Shown here: positions 1 through 5,592 of the stretch, piece by piece
Numbering within the stretch: position 1 is the first letter of the stretch
Layout of the letters: the number at the start of each line of letters is the position of its first letter
NCBI GenBank assembly: GCA_025362165.1
Contig: JANYHY010000488.1
Span: 1 to 6,101, forward strand
Origin: Myxococcales bacterium
Lineage (GTDB): Bacteria; Myxococcota_A; Polyangia; Polyangiales; Polyangiaceae
DNA length: 6,101 bases
Reading direction: 5' to 3'
Made by a program: the position numbers and the translations under genes
The notes under the pieces: model-generated
What the model was told of the DNA's origin: nothing
The model's input: only the letters and a program-made list of their open reading frames with translations
The model's database searches: none

Positions 1-178
1 TGTAGTTGTTGGCGATCGCACGCGCGTTGGAGTCCGACGGCTCGATGACGTGCACCACGAGCGCCATGACCTCGGGAGGTGGAGGCGTACTGTCCACCGC
101 GGGTGCCTTCACGGGCGCAGGATCGCCGCCGCACGCCGAACAGGCCAAAAATAGGGCGAAAAGCGCGCGCCGCATCAT
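1..178 (-). CDS. Putative lipoprotein, N-terminal part only (runs off the left edge)
   Basis: The visible part is 59 codons, starting at the ATG whose first base is 178. The N-terminus MMRRALFALFLACSACGGDP is a typical lipoprotein signal peptide: two arginines, a short hydrophobic core, then cysteines at residues 13 and 16, either of which could be the lipidated one (neither is a perfect lipobox; FLAC and CSAC). A proline-rich linker follows (residues 20-36, with a run of four prolines), then the start of a folded domain beginning about VMALVVHVIEPSDSNARA. The mature protein would sit in the inner or outer membrane leaflet on the periplasmic side. The start overlaps the stop of the upstream hydroxyacyl-CoA dehydrogenase by one base (TGATG), which suggests translational coupling and makes this the last visible gene of the leftward operon. 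A second in-frame ATG directly follows (173-175) and could equally be used. I do not recognise the family from this fragment; the function is unknown. Confidence 0.75.
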   Translation of the reverse strand, partial: MMRRALFALFLACSACGGDPAPVKAPAVDSTPPPPEVMALVVHVIEPSDSNARAIANNY

Positions 179-1050
179 CAGCTCTTGACGCTCGGGACGC
201 CGTCTTTCCAAATGTAGAAGCCCTCGCCGCTCTTCTTGCCGAGCTTGCCGGCGCGCACCATCGTGCGAAGGAGCGGCGGCGCGCGGAACTGCTCGCCCAC
301 CTCTTCGTGCAAGTGATCGAGGATCGCGAGGCGGACGTCGAGCCCGACCAGATCGGTGAGCTTGAGCGGGCCCATCGGGTGGCGGTAGCCGAGCTCCATC
401 GCGCGATCGATGTCGACCGCGCTCGCCACGCCAGACTCGAGCATACGGATCGCTTCGGCCCCCAAGATCACGCCCAGTCGACTCGTCGCGAAGCCTGGCG
501 TGTCGCGAACGATGATGGATGTCTTGCCGAGCTTGGCGGCGAGCTCTTGGGCGCGCGTGAGCGTCTCGTCGCTGGTCGCGAGGCCGCGCACGATCTCGAG
601 CAGCTCCATCACAGGCGGCGGGTTGAAGAAGTGCAGACCGACCGTGCGGTGCGCCTCGCCGATGCGCGTGCCGAGCTCGGTGAGACTGAGCGACGACGTG
701 TTCGAGCCGAGCAGCGCGTCCTTCGGCGCGGCGGCGACGACCTTCTCGAACAACGCGACCTTCAAGCCCATGTCTTCGGGGGCGGCCTCGATCACGACGC
801 GGGCTCCCTCCACCGCCTTGCCGACGTCGTCGCTGATCGATAGCCGCCCGAGCAGCGCGTTGCGGTCCCCTTCGGAGAGCTTGCTCTTTTGCACCAGCTT
901 GTCCGTGGCCACCGCGATGGCATCGATCGCAGCGCGCGCGCGGTCCGCGCTCACGTCATACACGCTCGTCGCGTAGCCCTTGTTCGCCGCGACTTGCGCG
1001 ATCCCTTGGCCCATCGTCCCTGCGCCCAACACAGCGATCTTCTCGGACAT
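178..1050 (-). CDS. 3-hydroxyacyl-CoA (3-hydroxybutyryl-CoA) dehydrogenase
   Basis: A 290-aa protein, full length for the single-domain 3-hydroxybutyryl-CoA dehydrogenase family (Hbd/PaaH type), which interconverts 3-hydroxyacyl-CoA and 3-oxoacyl-CoA with NAD(P) in the cytoplasm. The N-terminal Rossmann domain carries the dinucleotide loop GAGTMG (residues 9-14). Acidic D32 follows the second strand, which suggests NAD rather than NADP. The family signature is present: NTSSLS (117-122), then HFFNPPPVMELLEIVRG with H140 and E152, the catalytic His/Glu pair with the 12-residue spacing of human SCHAD (His158/Glu170), and S119 in the place of Ser137. The helical C-terminal domain runs from about 185 and ends with the usual GKKSGEGFY. 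One departure: the motif normally written PGFxxNR reads PGFATSR, so Ser190 replaces the conserved Asn (Asn208 in human). I believe some bacterial subfamilies share this. The start is supported by an AGGGAGAG-type ribosome site just upstream. It lies 21 nt after the short-chain dehydrogenase gene, so the two are very probably cotranscribed. Physiological substrate (butyrate/PHB, phenylacetate or fatty-acid route) cannot be decided. Confidence 0.93.
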   Translation of the reverse strand: MSEKIAVLGAGTMGQGIAQVAANKGYATSVYDVSADRARAAIDAIAVATDKLVQKSKLSEGDRNALLGRLSISDDVGKAVEGARVVIEAAPEDMGLKVALFEKVVAAAPKDALLGSNTSSLSLTELGTRIGEAHRTVGLHFFNPPPVMELLEIVRGLATSDETLTRAQELAAKLGKTSIIVRDTPGFATSRLGVILGAEAIRMLESGVASAVDIDRAMELGYRHPMGPLKLTDLVGLDVRLAILDHLHEEVGEQFRAPPLLRTMVRAGKLGKKSGEGFYIWKDGVPSVKS

Positions 1051-1051
1051 G

Positions 1052-1063
1052 CTCTCTCTCCCT
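1052..1063 (-). promoter_or_regulatory. Ribosome binding site of the hydroxyacyl-CoA dehydrogenase
   Basis: On the minus strand this reads AGGGAGAGAGAG directly before the ATG at 1050. It is a purine-rich Shine-Dalgarno-like tract in a 21-nt intergenic spacer and fixes the start of the dehydrogenase. It shows that this gene has its own initiation site rather than depending on coupling to the gene before it. Confidence 0.65.
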
Positions 1064-1071
1064 ATGGATCT

Positions 1072-1845
1072 CTAGCCAACTAGGACGGCGCCGCCATTGA
1101 CGTTGAGGATCTCTCCTGTGATGAAGCCCGCCACGCGGCTGCACAAGAACGCGACGGGCCCTGCGATTTCGCCGACGGTCCCGACGCGACCGAGCGGGAT
1201 CGTCGCCTTCACCTTCGCGCTCTCGACCGGATCGCGCAGCGTGAGCTCGCTCATGGGCGTCTGCACCCAACCAGGAGCCACGCAGTTGACGCGGATGCCG
1301 CCAGGCGCGAGCTCTGACGAGAGGCTCTTGGTGAGACTGATGAGCGCGCCCTTGGACGCCGCGTAGTGCGAGTGGAGCGCCTCACCGCGTTGACCTGCGG
1401 TGCTCGCGATGAACACGATATGCCCTGATTTACGGAGCTTCATCGATCGCGCGGCCGCAGAGGCCACGCTGAACGCGCCGCGCACGTTGGCGTTCATCGT
1501 CTCGTCGTATTGCGCTTCGGTCATGCGATCGATGGGCGCTTCCATCCAGATGCCGTGGTTGATGATCACGTGATCGAGCGGTCCGGCCTCGGCCTCTGCC
1601 TTGGCGACCAAGTCGAGCCCGGCGTCCCACTCCGTGAGGTTCGCGCGTAGTCGATACGCGCTGCCCTTGGCCGCGACGATCTCGCCGACGACACGATCGG
1701 CACCCTCACGATCGGTGTTGTAGTGCACGCACACCGTCGCGCCCATCTGCGCGAGCGTCTTGCTGATCGCCTCGCCGATCCCCTTGCTCGCGCCTGTGAC
1801 GAGCGCGCGCTGACCGGCGAGATCGAACGGCGAAGAGACCGTCAT
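1072..1845 (-). CDS. Short-chain dehydrogenase/reductase, FabG/PhaB-like 3-oxoacyl reductase
   Basis: A 257-aa classical SDR. It probably reduces a 3-oxoacyl-ACP or 3-oxoacyl-CoA (or oxidises the 3-hydroxy form) with NAD(P)H in the cytoplasm. The cofactor loop TGASKGIG is at residues 17-24. The catalytic set is complete: N120 in NANVRG, S148 in IASTAG, and Y161/K165 in the YAASK motif. The C-terminus FITGEILNVNGG (241-252) is the typical FabG ending, and PGWVQTPM (191-198) is the usual post-catalytic loop. The strand-4 motif normally NNAG reads INHG (95-98), with His97 in place of Ala. The frame is open 42 codons further upstream, but the start at 1845 is preferred: it places the cofactor motif at the normal distance, its ATG overlaps the stop of the upstream gene (ATGA), and GGAG lies about ten bases before it. 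It is followed 21 nt later by a 3-hydroxyacyl-CoA dehydrogenase acting on the same class of substrate, which favours a CoA-thioester role. The exact substrate is inference. Confidence 0.92.
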   Translation of the reverse strand: MTVSSPFDLAGQRALVTGASKGIGEAISKTLAQMGATVCVHYNTDREGADRVVGEIVAAKGSAYRLRANLTEWDAGLDLVAKAEAEAGPLDHVIINHGIWMEAPIDRMTEAQYDETMNANVRGAFSVASAAARSMKLRKSGHIVFIASTAGQRGEALHSHYAASKGALISLTKSLSSELAPGGIRVNCVAPGWVQTPMSELTLRDPVESAKVKATIPLGRVGTVGEIAGPVAFLCSRVAGFITGEILNVNGGAVLVG

Positions 1846-2606
1846 TCGTCGGACTCCGCCACTTCGGGGGAGGCTTTGTCTTGGTTGCCGCGGAGGTGTG
1901 CGAGTGAGGCTCCGCACGCGCATGTCTTCGGCACGCTCTCCTTGCGGTAGACGCGCTCGCAGCGCGGGCACACGCGCGCGTCGGGCTCGTAGGCGATGAC
2001 CTTGTCACTCTTGCTGCAGCGCTTGCCGACGAGCTGGAGCGGCGCAGGCGTGATGGACTCGCCTTCCGACTTGCTCGACGCTGGCACTGTCTCGCGCTCT
2101 TCCGCAGAGAGCGTGATCTTGTCACCCACGCGCGTAGAGGCTTCTTTCAGCGTCAGAGCGGCTGCCTCTGGAAGCGCCGCGAGCGATAGCGTGATGGTCT
2201 CGTCGTCGCCGGTCTCGCCGGTACCCTTCACCACGAGCGCGCCGTTTTGGAGAGTGATCGACTCGATCGCCCACCACGCGATGCGCCGACCTTGCCCGCG
2301 CTCTTCGGCCACTCCGCCCGACCCGACGCGCACTGAAGCTGCGCCGCTCGTGCCGATCCAGATCGCGACGCCAGTGATGATCGCGCCTGCTGCCAGTAGC
2401 CACGGCGCGTACTGCCAAGCCTCGAAGTCTTCGGGCGCCTTGTGCAGATAGCTCCCGAACTGGCCCCAAAAGCCACCGCCAAGCCCGAGCGCGCCGAGTC
2501 CGCCAAGCCCGTAGACGAGCGTTGGGCTGGTCGTGCTGCGCGGGAGGAAGCGCTTCTCCCAACGTTGGTGCTTGCTACCTGGTTTGCGCTTGGTCAGCTT
2601 TGCCAT
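1842..2606 (-). CDS. Uncharacterised two-TM membrane protein with C-terminal cysteine (zinc-ribbon-like) domain
   Basis: From the ATG at 2606 the product is 254 aa; I do not recognise a named family. The N-terminus is short and strongly basic (MAKLTKRKPGSKHQRWEKR). Two hydrophobic segments follow: a glycine-rich one at about 28-51 (LGGLGALGLGGGFWG) and a clear one at about 67-87 (APWLLAAGAIITGVAIWIG). Residues about 90-165 are predicted beta-rich, with RRIAWWAIESITLQNGALVV resembling the strand pattern of bacterial PH-like membrane domains (tentative). An acidic/serine linker (167-187) leads to five cysteines: C197, CPRC (213-216) and CAC (229-231). The arrangement suggests a zinc ribbon or RING-like treble-clef fold. 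The tail is acidic. With both TM segments crossing, N- and C-terminal parts would both be cytoplasmic. It starts 22 nt after cysS and its stop overlaps the dehydrogenase start (ATGA), so it is an operon member. An alternative start at 2666 would add 20 residues and overlap cysS by 38 nt; it has a better ribosome site, but the basic N-terminus favours 2606. Confidence 0.82.
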   Translation of the reverse strand: MAKLTKRKPGSKHQRWEKRFLPRSTTSPTLVYGLGGLGALGLGGGFWGQFGSYLHKAPEDFEAWQYAPWLLAAGAIITGVAIWIGTSGAASVRVGSGGVAEERGQGRRIAWWAIESITLQNGALVVKGTGETGDDETITLSLAALPEAAALTLKEASTRVGDKITLSAEERETVPASSKSEGESITPAPLQLVGKRCSKSDKVIAYEPDARVCPRCERVYRKESVPKTCACGASLAHLRGNQDKASPEVAESDE

Positions 2607-2628
2607 TGGGTCGGCGACACTAGCGTGT

Positions 2629-4149
2629 TTAAGCCAGGATTCGCCAGGACGAGTCGCCAGTGCCATCGAGCACCTCGATCCCGAGCTCCGTCAGCTCTTT
2701 GCGGATAGCGTCCGCGCGCGCGAAGTCCTTGGCGACCCGCGCTGCGCTGCGGTCTGCGAGCTTCTGATCGATGCGGCTCGCCTCGAGCCCGCGGATCCGC
2801 AAGCGACGCTCCTTGGTGCGGGCGGCGAACTGCGCGAACGGCGCCTGCATGAGCCCAAGCGGGACACACGCCTTGCGGAGCTGCTCGGCGATCGTACTGG
2901 CCACTGCGCGTATCGGGCGTTGCGACTCTTCGTCCTTCGTCTTCTTGAAGAGCATCACGAGCTCGTTGGCGACCTTGGCGAGATCCGCCACCACAGCGAG
3001 CGCCTGCGGTGCGTTGAGATCGTTGTCCAGCGCGGCGAGCACGCGCTCTTCCCCGTTTGCCGCAGCAGCCTCGATCTTCTCGAGCGCGCTCGAACGCTTC
3101 GCTGGCGCATCTTTCAGGGCGATCGCGTCGATCGCTTCGCGTGTGTAATACAAGTAATCCACGCGTCGCTCAGCCTCGTCGACGCTCGGGAAGACGACGC
3201 GATCGTCGGCGAGCTTCTCGACGTCGAAGTTGGTCGGCCCGCGGTACTGCGTCCCCAATAGGTAGTAGCGGAAGGCCTCAGCGTCGTTGCGCAGGAGCAC
3301 GTCTTGGATGGTGACGAAGTTCCCGAGCGATTTGCTCATCTTCTCTTTGTCGACGTTCAAGAACCCGCCGTGCAACCAGTAACGCGCGAACGGCGCCCCG
3401 TGTGCGGCCTCGGACTGCGCGACCTCGTTCTCGTGGTGCGGGAAGATGAGATCCATCCCACCCGCGTGGATGTCGAAGTGCTCACCGAGGTACTTCGCGC
3501 TCATCGCGGAGCACTCGATGTGCCACCCAGGCCGCCCGCGACCCCACGGCGCAGGCCACCCGAGAGCCTCTTCTGGCTCGCCCTTCCACAGAGCAAAATC
3601 GAGCGGGTCACGCTTGGTCTCTTCCACTTCCACGCGAGCGCCGCTCAACAGATCGTCGATCTTGCGATGAGAGAGCTTTCCGTAAGGCAGAAACGATCGC
3701 ACGGAGAAATAGACGTCTTTGCCCTTCGGGCCGTCGGCCGTGTACGCGTGTCCCTTGTCGATCAAGCTCGCGATGAGCGAGACGATCTCGGGGATGTGCG
3801 TGGACACTCGCGGCTCGTGCGTCGGATCGGCGACGCCAATCTCGCGGAGCTGCGCGTCGCACAGATCGCTCATGCGCGCAGAGAGCTCGAGCGGATCTTC
3901 TCCGCGCTCCTTGGCGCGTGTGAGGATCTTGTCGTCCACGTCCGTGACGTTGCGTACGAGCGTCACGTCGAACCCGCGCGCACGCAGGTGCCTCACCAAG
4001 ACGTCGAACGACGTGTAAGTCCGCGCGTGCCCGGCGTGCGCGAGATCGTAGGTCGTGAGCCCGCACACGTAGAGTCCCACCTTGCCCGGCACGAGCGGTT
4101 CGAAGTCTTCAAGGCGTTGTGTGAGCGTGTTGTACAGGCGAATGGTCAT
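2629..4149 (-). CDS. cysS: Cysteinyl-tRNA synthetase
   Basis: A 506-aa class I synthetase that charges tRNA-Cys with cysteine in the cytoplasm, using ATP; essential in most bacteria. The N-terminal Rossmann catalytic domain opens with LYVCGLTTYDLAHAGHART. The zinc site that selects the cysteine thiol is complete: C29, C213 (in GWHIECSAMS), H238 and E242 (in FPHHENE), matching E. coli Cys28/Cys209/His234/Glu238. The HIGH signature reads HAGH (38-41) and the second signature KMSKS is intact (270-274). NVTDVDDKI (67-75) is the usual post-signature motif. The helical DALR/anticodon region spans about 320-445, and the C-terminus (ADAIRKELTELGIEVLDGTGDSSWR) is the family's characteristic tail. It is about 45 residues longer than the E. 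coli enzyme (461 aa), with extra length around 330-370 and in the basic stretch near 444-470. The start has a strong AGGAGAGGG ribosome site. It is the first gene of the leftward operon and is transcribed divergently from the lipoprotein gene. Confidence 0.98.
   Translation of the reverse strand: MTIRLYNTLTQRLEDFEPLVPGKVGLYVCGLTTYDLAHAGHARTYTSFDVLVRHLRARGFDVTLVRNVTDVDDKILTRAKERGEDPLELSARMSDLCDAQLREIGVADPTHEPRVSTHIPEIVSLIASLIDKGHAYTADGPKGKDVYFSVRSFLPYGKLSHRKIDDLLSGARVEVEETKRDPLDFALWKGEPEEALGWPAPWGRGRPGWHIECSAMSAKYLGEHFDIHAGGMDLIFPHHENEVAQSEAAHGAPFARYWLHGGFLNVDKEKMSKSLGNFVTIQDVLLRNDAEAFRYYLLGTQYRGPTNFDVEKLADDRVVFPSVDEAERRVDYLYYTREAIDAIALKDAPAKRSSALEKIEAAAANGEERVLAALDNDLNAPQALAVVADLAKVANELVMLFKKTKDEESQRPIRAVASTIAEQLRKACVPLGLMQAPFAQFAARTKERRLRIRGLEASRIDQKLADRSAARVAKDFARADAIRKELTELGIEVLDGTGDSSWRILA
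2671..2676 (-). promoter_or_regulatory. Possible Shine-Dalgarno sequence for an alternative upstream start
   Basis: On the minus strand GAGGTG lies four bases before an in-frame ATG at 2666, inside the 3' end of cysS. The favoured ATG at 2606 has no recognisable ribosome site (AGTGTCGCCGACCCA precedes it). This leaves the true N-terminus of the membrane protein open. The same bases encode Glu-Val of the conserved cysS tail, so the match may be coincidental. Confidence 0.3.
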
Positions 4150-4207
4150 GGTGAGATCCCTCTCCTATATCGTGTTTTCTGCTTCCGATGATGGTTGTGG
4201 TAGACCC
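4150..4207. promoter_or_regulatory. Divergent intergenic region carrying the start signals of both operons
   Basis: These 58 bases separate cysS (leftward) from the lipoprotein gene (rightward), so promoters for both operons must lie here or in the adjoining coding ends. It contains one AT-richer patch (about 4166-4180), which stands out in this GC-rich window. A weak sigma70-like candidate for the rightward operon is TGGTCA at 4143-4148, a 17-base spacer, and TATATC at 4166-4171, giving a leader of about 30 bases; each box matches only four of six consensus bases. No convincing box pair was found for cysS. No T-box, attenuator hairpin or operator palindrome was seen, though the space is too short for a T-box in any case. 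Confidence 0.4.
4158..4166 (-). promoter_or_regulatory. Strong ribosome binding site of cysS
   Basis: On the minus strand this reads AGGAGAGGG, eight bases before the ATG at 4149. It is the best Shine-Dalgarno match in the window and settles the cysS start. Confidence 0.8.
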
Positions 4208-4741
4208 ATGCAGATGCGAGCTTGGGCGCGTGCGTTCGTCGGCGGGGCGCTCTCGATGCTCCTCGCATGCGGGGCGAGCGTGGCGTTCGACGGCGAGACG
4301 TATCGTGATGCGCAGGTCGCGTTTCGCGTCCCGCGCGCTCCGAGCGAGTGGCGACCAGTGAAGGTCAGCGACGCGAAGCTGGCGTTTCGAGACGACACAC
4401 GGGGGGCCTCCGTTCTCGTGACCGCGCGGTGCGGCATCCCTTCGGACGACGTGCCGCTGCAATCACTGACGGGTCAACTCGTGATGGGCACCACCGAGCG
4501 CGAGTACCTCACCGAAGAGGTCATCACGTTCGACAACCGCGAGGCGATGCACACCGTGCTGCGCGCGAAGCTCGACGGCGTCAAGATGAGCTACGACCTC
4601 TACGTGATGAAGAAGGACGGTTGCGTCTATGACCTCGTCTACGTAGCTCCGCCGGAGCAGATGGATGGCGGCAAGGCCACGTTCGAGGCGTTCTGCGCAG
4701 GCTTCCGCACGCTCTTGGTCGATCCTCGGGGCGGCACGTGA
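4208..4741 (+). CDS. Putative lipoprotein encoded just upstream of an MlaE-type permease
   Basis: From the ATG at 4208 the product is 177 aa. The N-terminus has arginines, a hydrophobic core (VGGALSMLLA) and a good lipobox, LLAC, with lipidated Cys at residue 21. The mature part (about 156 aa) is predicted alpha/beta, starting TYRDAQVAFRVPRAPSEWRPV and ending in an amphipathic helix (KATFEAFCAGFRTLL). The layout 'short hydrophobic strand, then a tryptophan turn, late helix' recalls PsbP/Mog1-like lipoproteins, but this is a loose impression. Further cysteines occur at 75, 139 and 163, so one disulfide is possible in the periplasm. A second ATG at 4214 is an equally good start; a more upstream one at 4142 would put about 22 extra residues before the signal peptide and overlap cysS, so it is disfavoured. 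No strong ribosome site is visible. The stop overlaps the start of the MlaE-like gene (GTGA), so the lipoprotein is probably made together with the permease and may be its periplasmic or membrane-attached partner. Function otherwise unknown. Confidence 0.82.
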   Translation: MQMRAWARAFVGGALSMLLACGASVAFDGETYRDAQVAFRVPRAPSEWRPVKVSDAKLAFRDDTRGASVLVTARCGIPSDDVPLQSLTGQLVMGTTEREYLTEEVITFDNREAMHTVLRAKLDGVKMSYDLYVMKKDGCVYDLVYVAPPEQMDGGKATFEAFCAGFRTLLVDPRGGT

Positions 4742-5592
4742 GCGACACGGAAGAGGACGCGCCGCCGCCGCCGAGCAGCCGCCTCTCGCTCATCGCACCA
4801 GCCCCAACGCCGTCGTTCTTGCAGAGCCAAGTCTCGTCGATCTCCACGCTGATCTCGGAGCTCGGTGAGGTCGCGCTCCTCAGCGGACGCACATTCCGCT
4901 CGCTCTTGAAGCGCCCGTCCGAGTGGCGCGCGTTCGTCTACCAGCTCGAGGCGATCGGCGTGCAATCGAGCTCGATCGTCGCGGTCACGAGCATCTTCAT
5001 CGGGATGGTCATGACCATCCAGTTCGCCTACGGCCTGCAGCGGTTCGGAGGCGTGGAGTACATCCCGCGTGTCGTCGTGCTCTCGTTCTTGCGCGAGCTC
5101 GCTCCTACGTTGATGGCCGTCATCGTCGGAGGTCGCGTCGGCAGCGGCATGGCGGCAGAGGTCGGCGCGATGAACGTCACCGAGCAGATCGACGCAGTGC
5201 GTGCGCTCGGCGCAGACCCGGCGAAGAAGATCGTGTTGCCCCGCATGATGGCTGCGATCTTCGCGCTGCCGGTCCTCGAGCTCGTCGCGCTCTCGCTCGG
5301 AACGCTCGGCGCAATGCTCATCTGCTCGCTCGAGTACAACATCCAGCCGCGAACGTTCTTGCAGTCTTCGCTCGAGACCGTGCGCATGGGCGATCTGTTC
5401 GCCGGCATCATGAAGACCCCATTTTTTGGGTACATCATCTCGATCGTCGGGTGCCACTTCGGGCTCACCACCAAGGGCGGCACCGAGGGCGTCGGCAGGA
5501 GCACCACCAAGACGGTGGTCGTCGTATCGATCGCGATCTTGATCGCGGACTTCATGCTCACCAAGCTCTTCATCGCTTTCGGATCTGCATGA
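4738..5592 (+). CDS. MlaE-family ABC transporter permease (phospholipid/MCE transport type)
   Basis: A 284-aa inner-membrane permease of the MlaE/YrbE family. In characterised systems MlaE forms the transmembrane core with the MlaF ATPase and an MCE-domain protein such as MlaD, and moves phospholipids or other lipids between membranes. Family marks: an amphipathic N-terminal helix (about 35-75), five or so hydrophobic segments (about 78-98, 112-135, 167-198, 226-242, 257-281), RELAPTLMAVIVGGRVGSGMAAEVGAM across 119-145, the highly conserved NVTEQIDAVRALGADP (146-161), and the final GLTTKGGTEGVGRSTTKTVV (242-261). The N-terminus up to about residue 30 is an extra proline/acid-rich tail. It starts with GTG, overlapping the lipoprotein stop by four bases; the frame has no better start before the conserved part. 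The stop overlaps the next start (ATGA). Oddly, no mlaF or mlaD homologue adjoins it here, so partners must be encoded elsewhere or beyond the right edge. The symbol mlaE is withheld because orthology to the Mla system is not shown. Confidence 0.93.
   Translation: MSDTEEDAPPPPSSRLSLIAPAPTPSFLQSQVSSISTLISELGEVALLSGRTFRSLLKRPSEWRAFVYQLEAIGVQSSSIVAVTSIFIGMVMTIQFAYGLQRFGGVEYIPRVVVLSFLRELAPTLMAVIVGGRVGSGMAAEVGAMNVTEQIDAVRALGADPAKKIVLPRMMAAIFALPVLELVALSLGTLGAMLICSLEYNIQPRTFLQSSLETVRMGDLFAGIMKTPFFGYIISIVGCHFGLTTKGGTEGVGRSTTKTVVVVSIAILIADFMLTKLFIAFGSA

Noticed and set aside
79..843. A 254-codon plus-strand frame across the hydroxyacyl-CoA dehydrogenase
   Set aside because: Antisense shadow with Arg/Ala/Glu/His-rich composition; the minus strand carries an intact enzyme.
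1846..1971. A 42-residue N-terminal extension of the short-chain dehydrogenase
   Set aside because: It is Arg/Pro-rich, overlaps the end of the upstream gene in another frame, and is not needed: the ATG at 1845 forms an ATGA overlap and gives the standard SDR length.
2615..2628. Inverted repeat ACAC-TAGC-GTGT between cysS and the next gene, considered as a terminator or attenuator
   Set aside because: The stem is only four pairs with no T-run after it in the direction of transcription, and the next gene starts within a few bases. Too weak to call.
3304..4191. A 295-codon open frame on the plus strand across cysS
   Set aside because: It lies wholly antisense to a complete CysRS with all catalytic motifs, and its own translation has no recognisable domain.
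4923..5588. The long upstream extension of the 96-aa gene's frame, inside the MlaE-like gene
   Set aside because: The extension is an arginine-rich out-of-frame reading of the permease gene. The coupled ATG at 5589 gives a normal hydrophobic N-terminus, so only the last 96 codons are kept.
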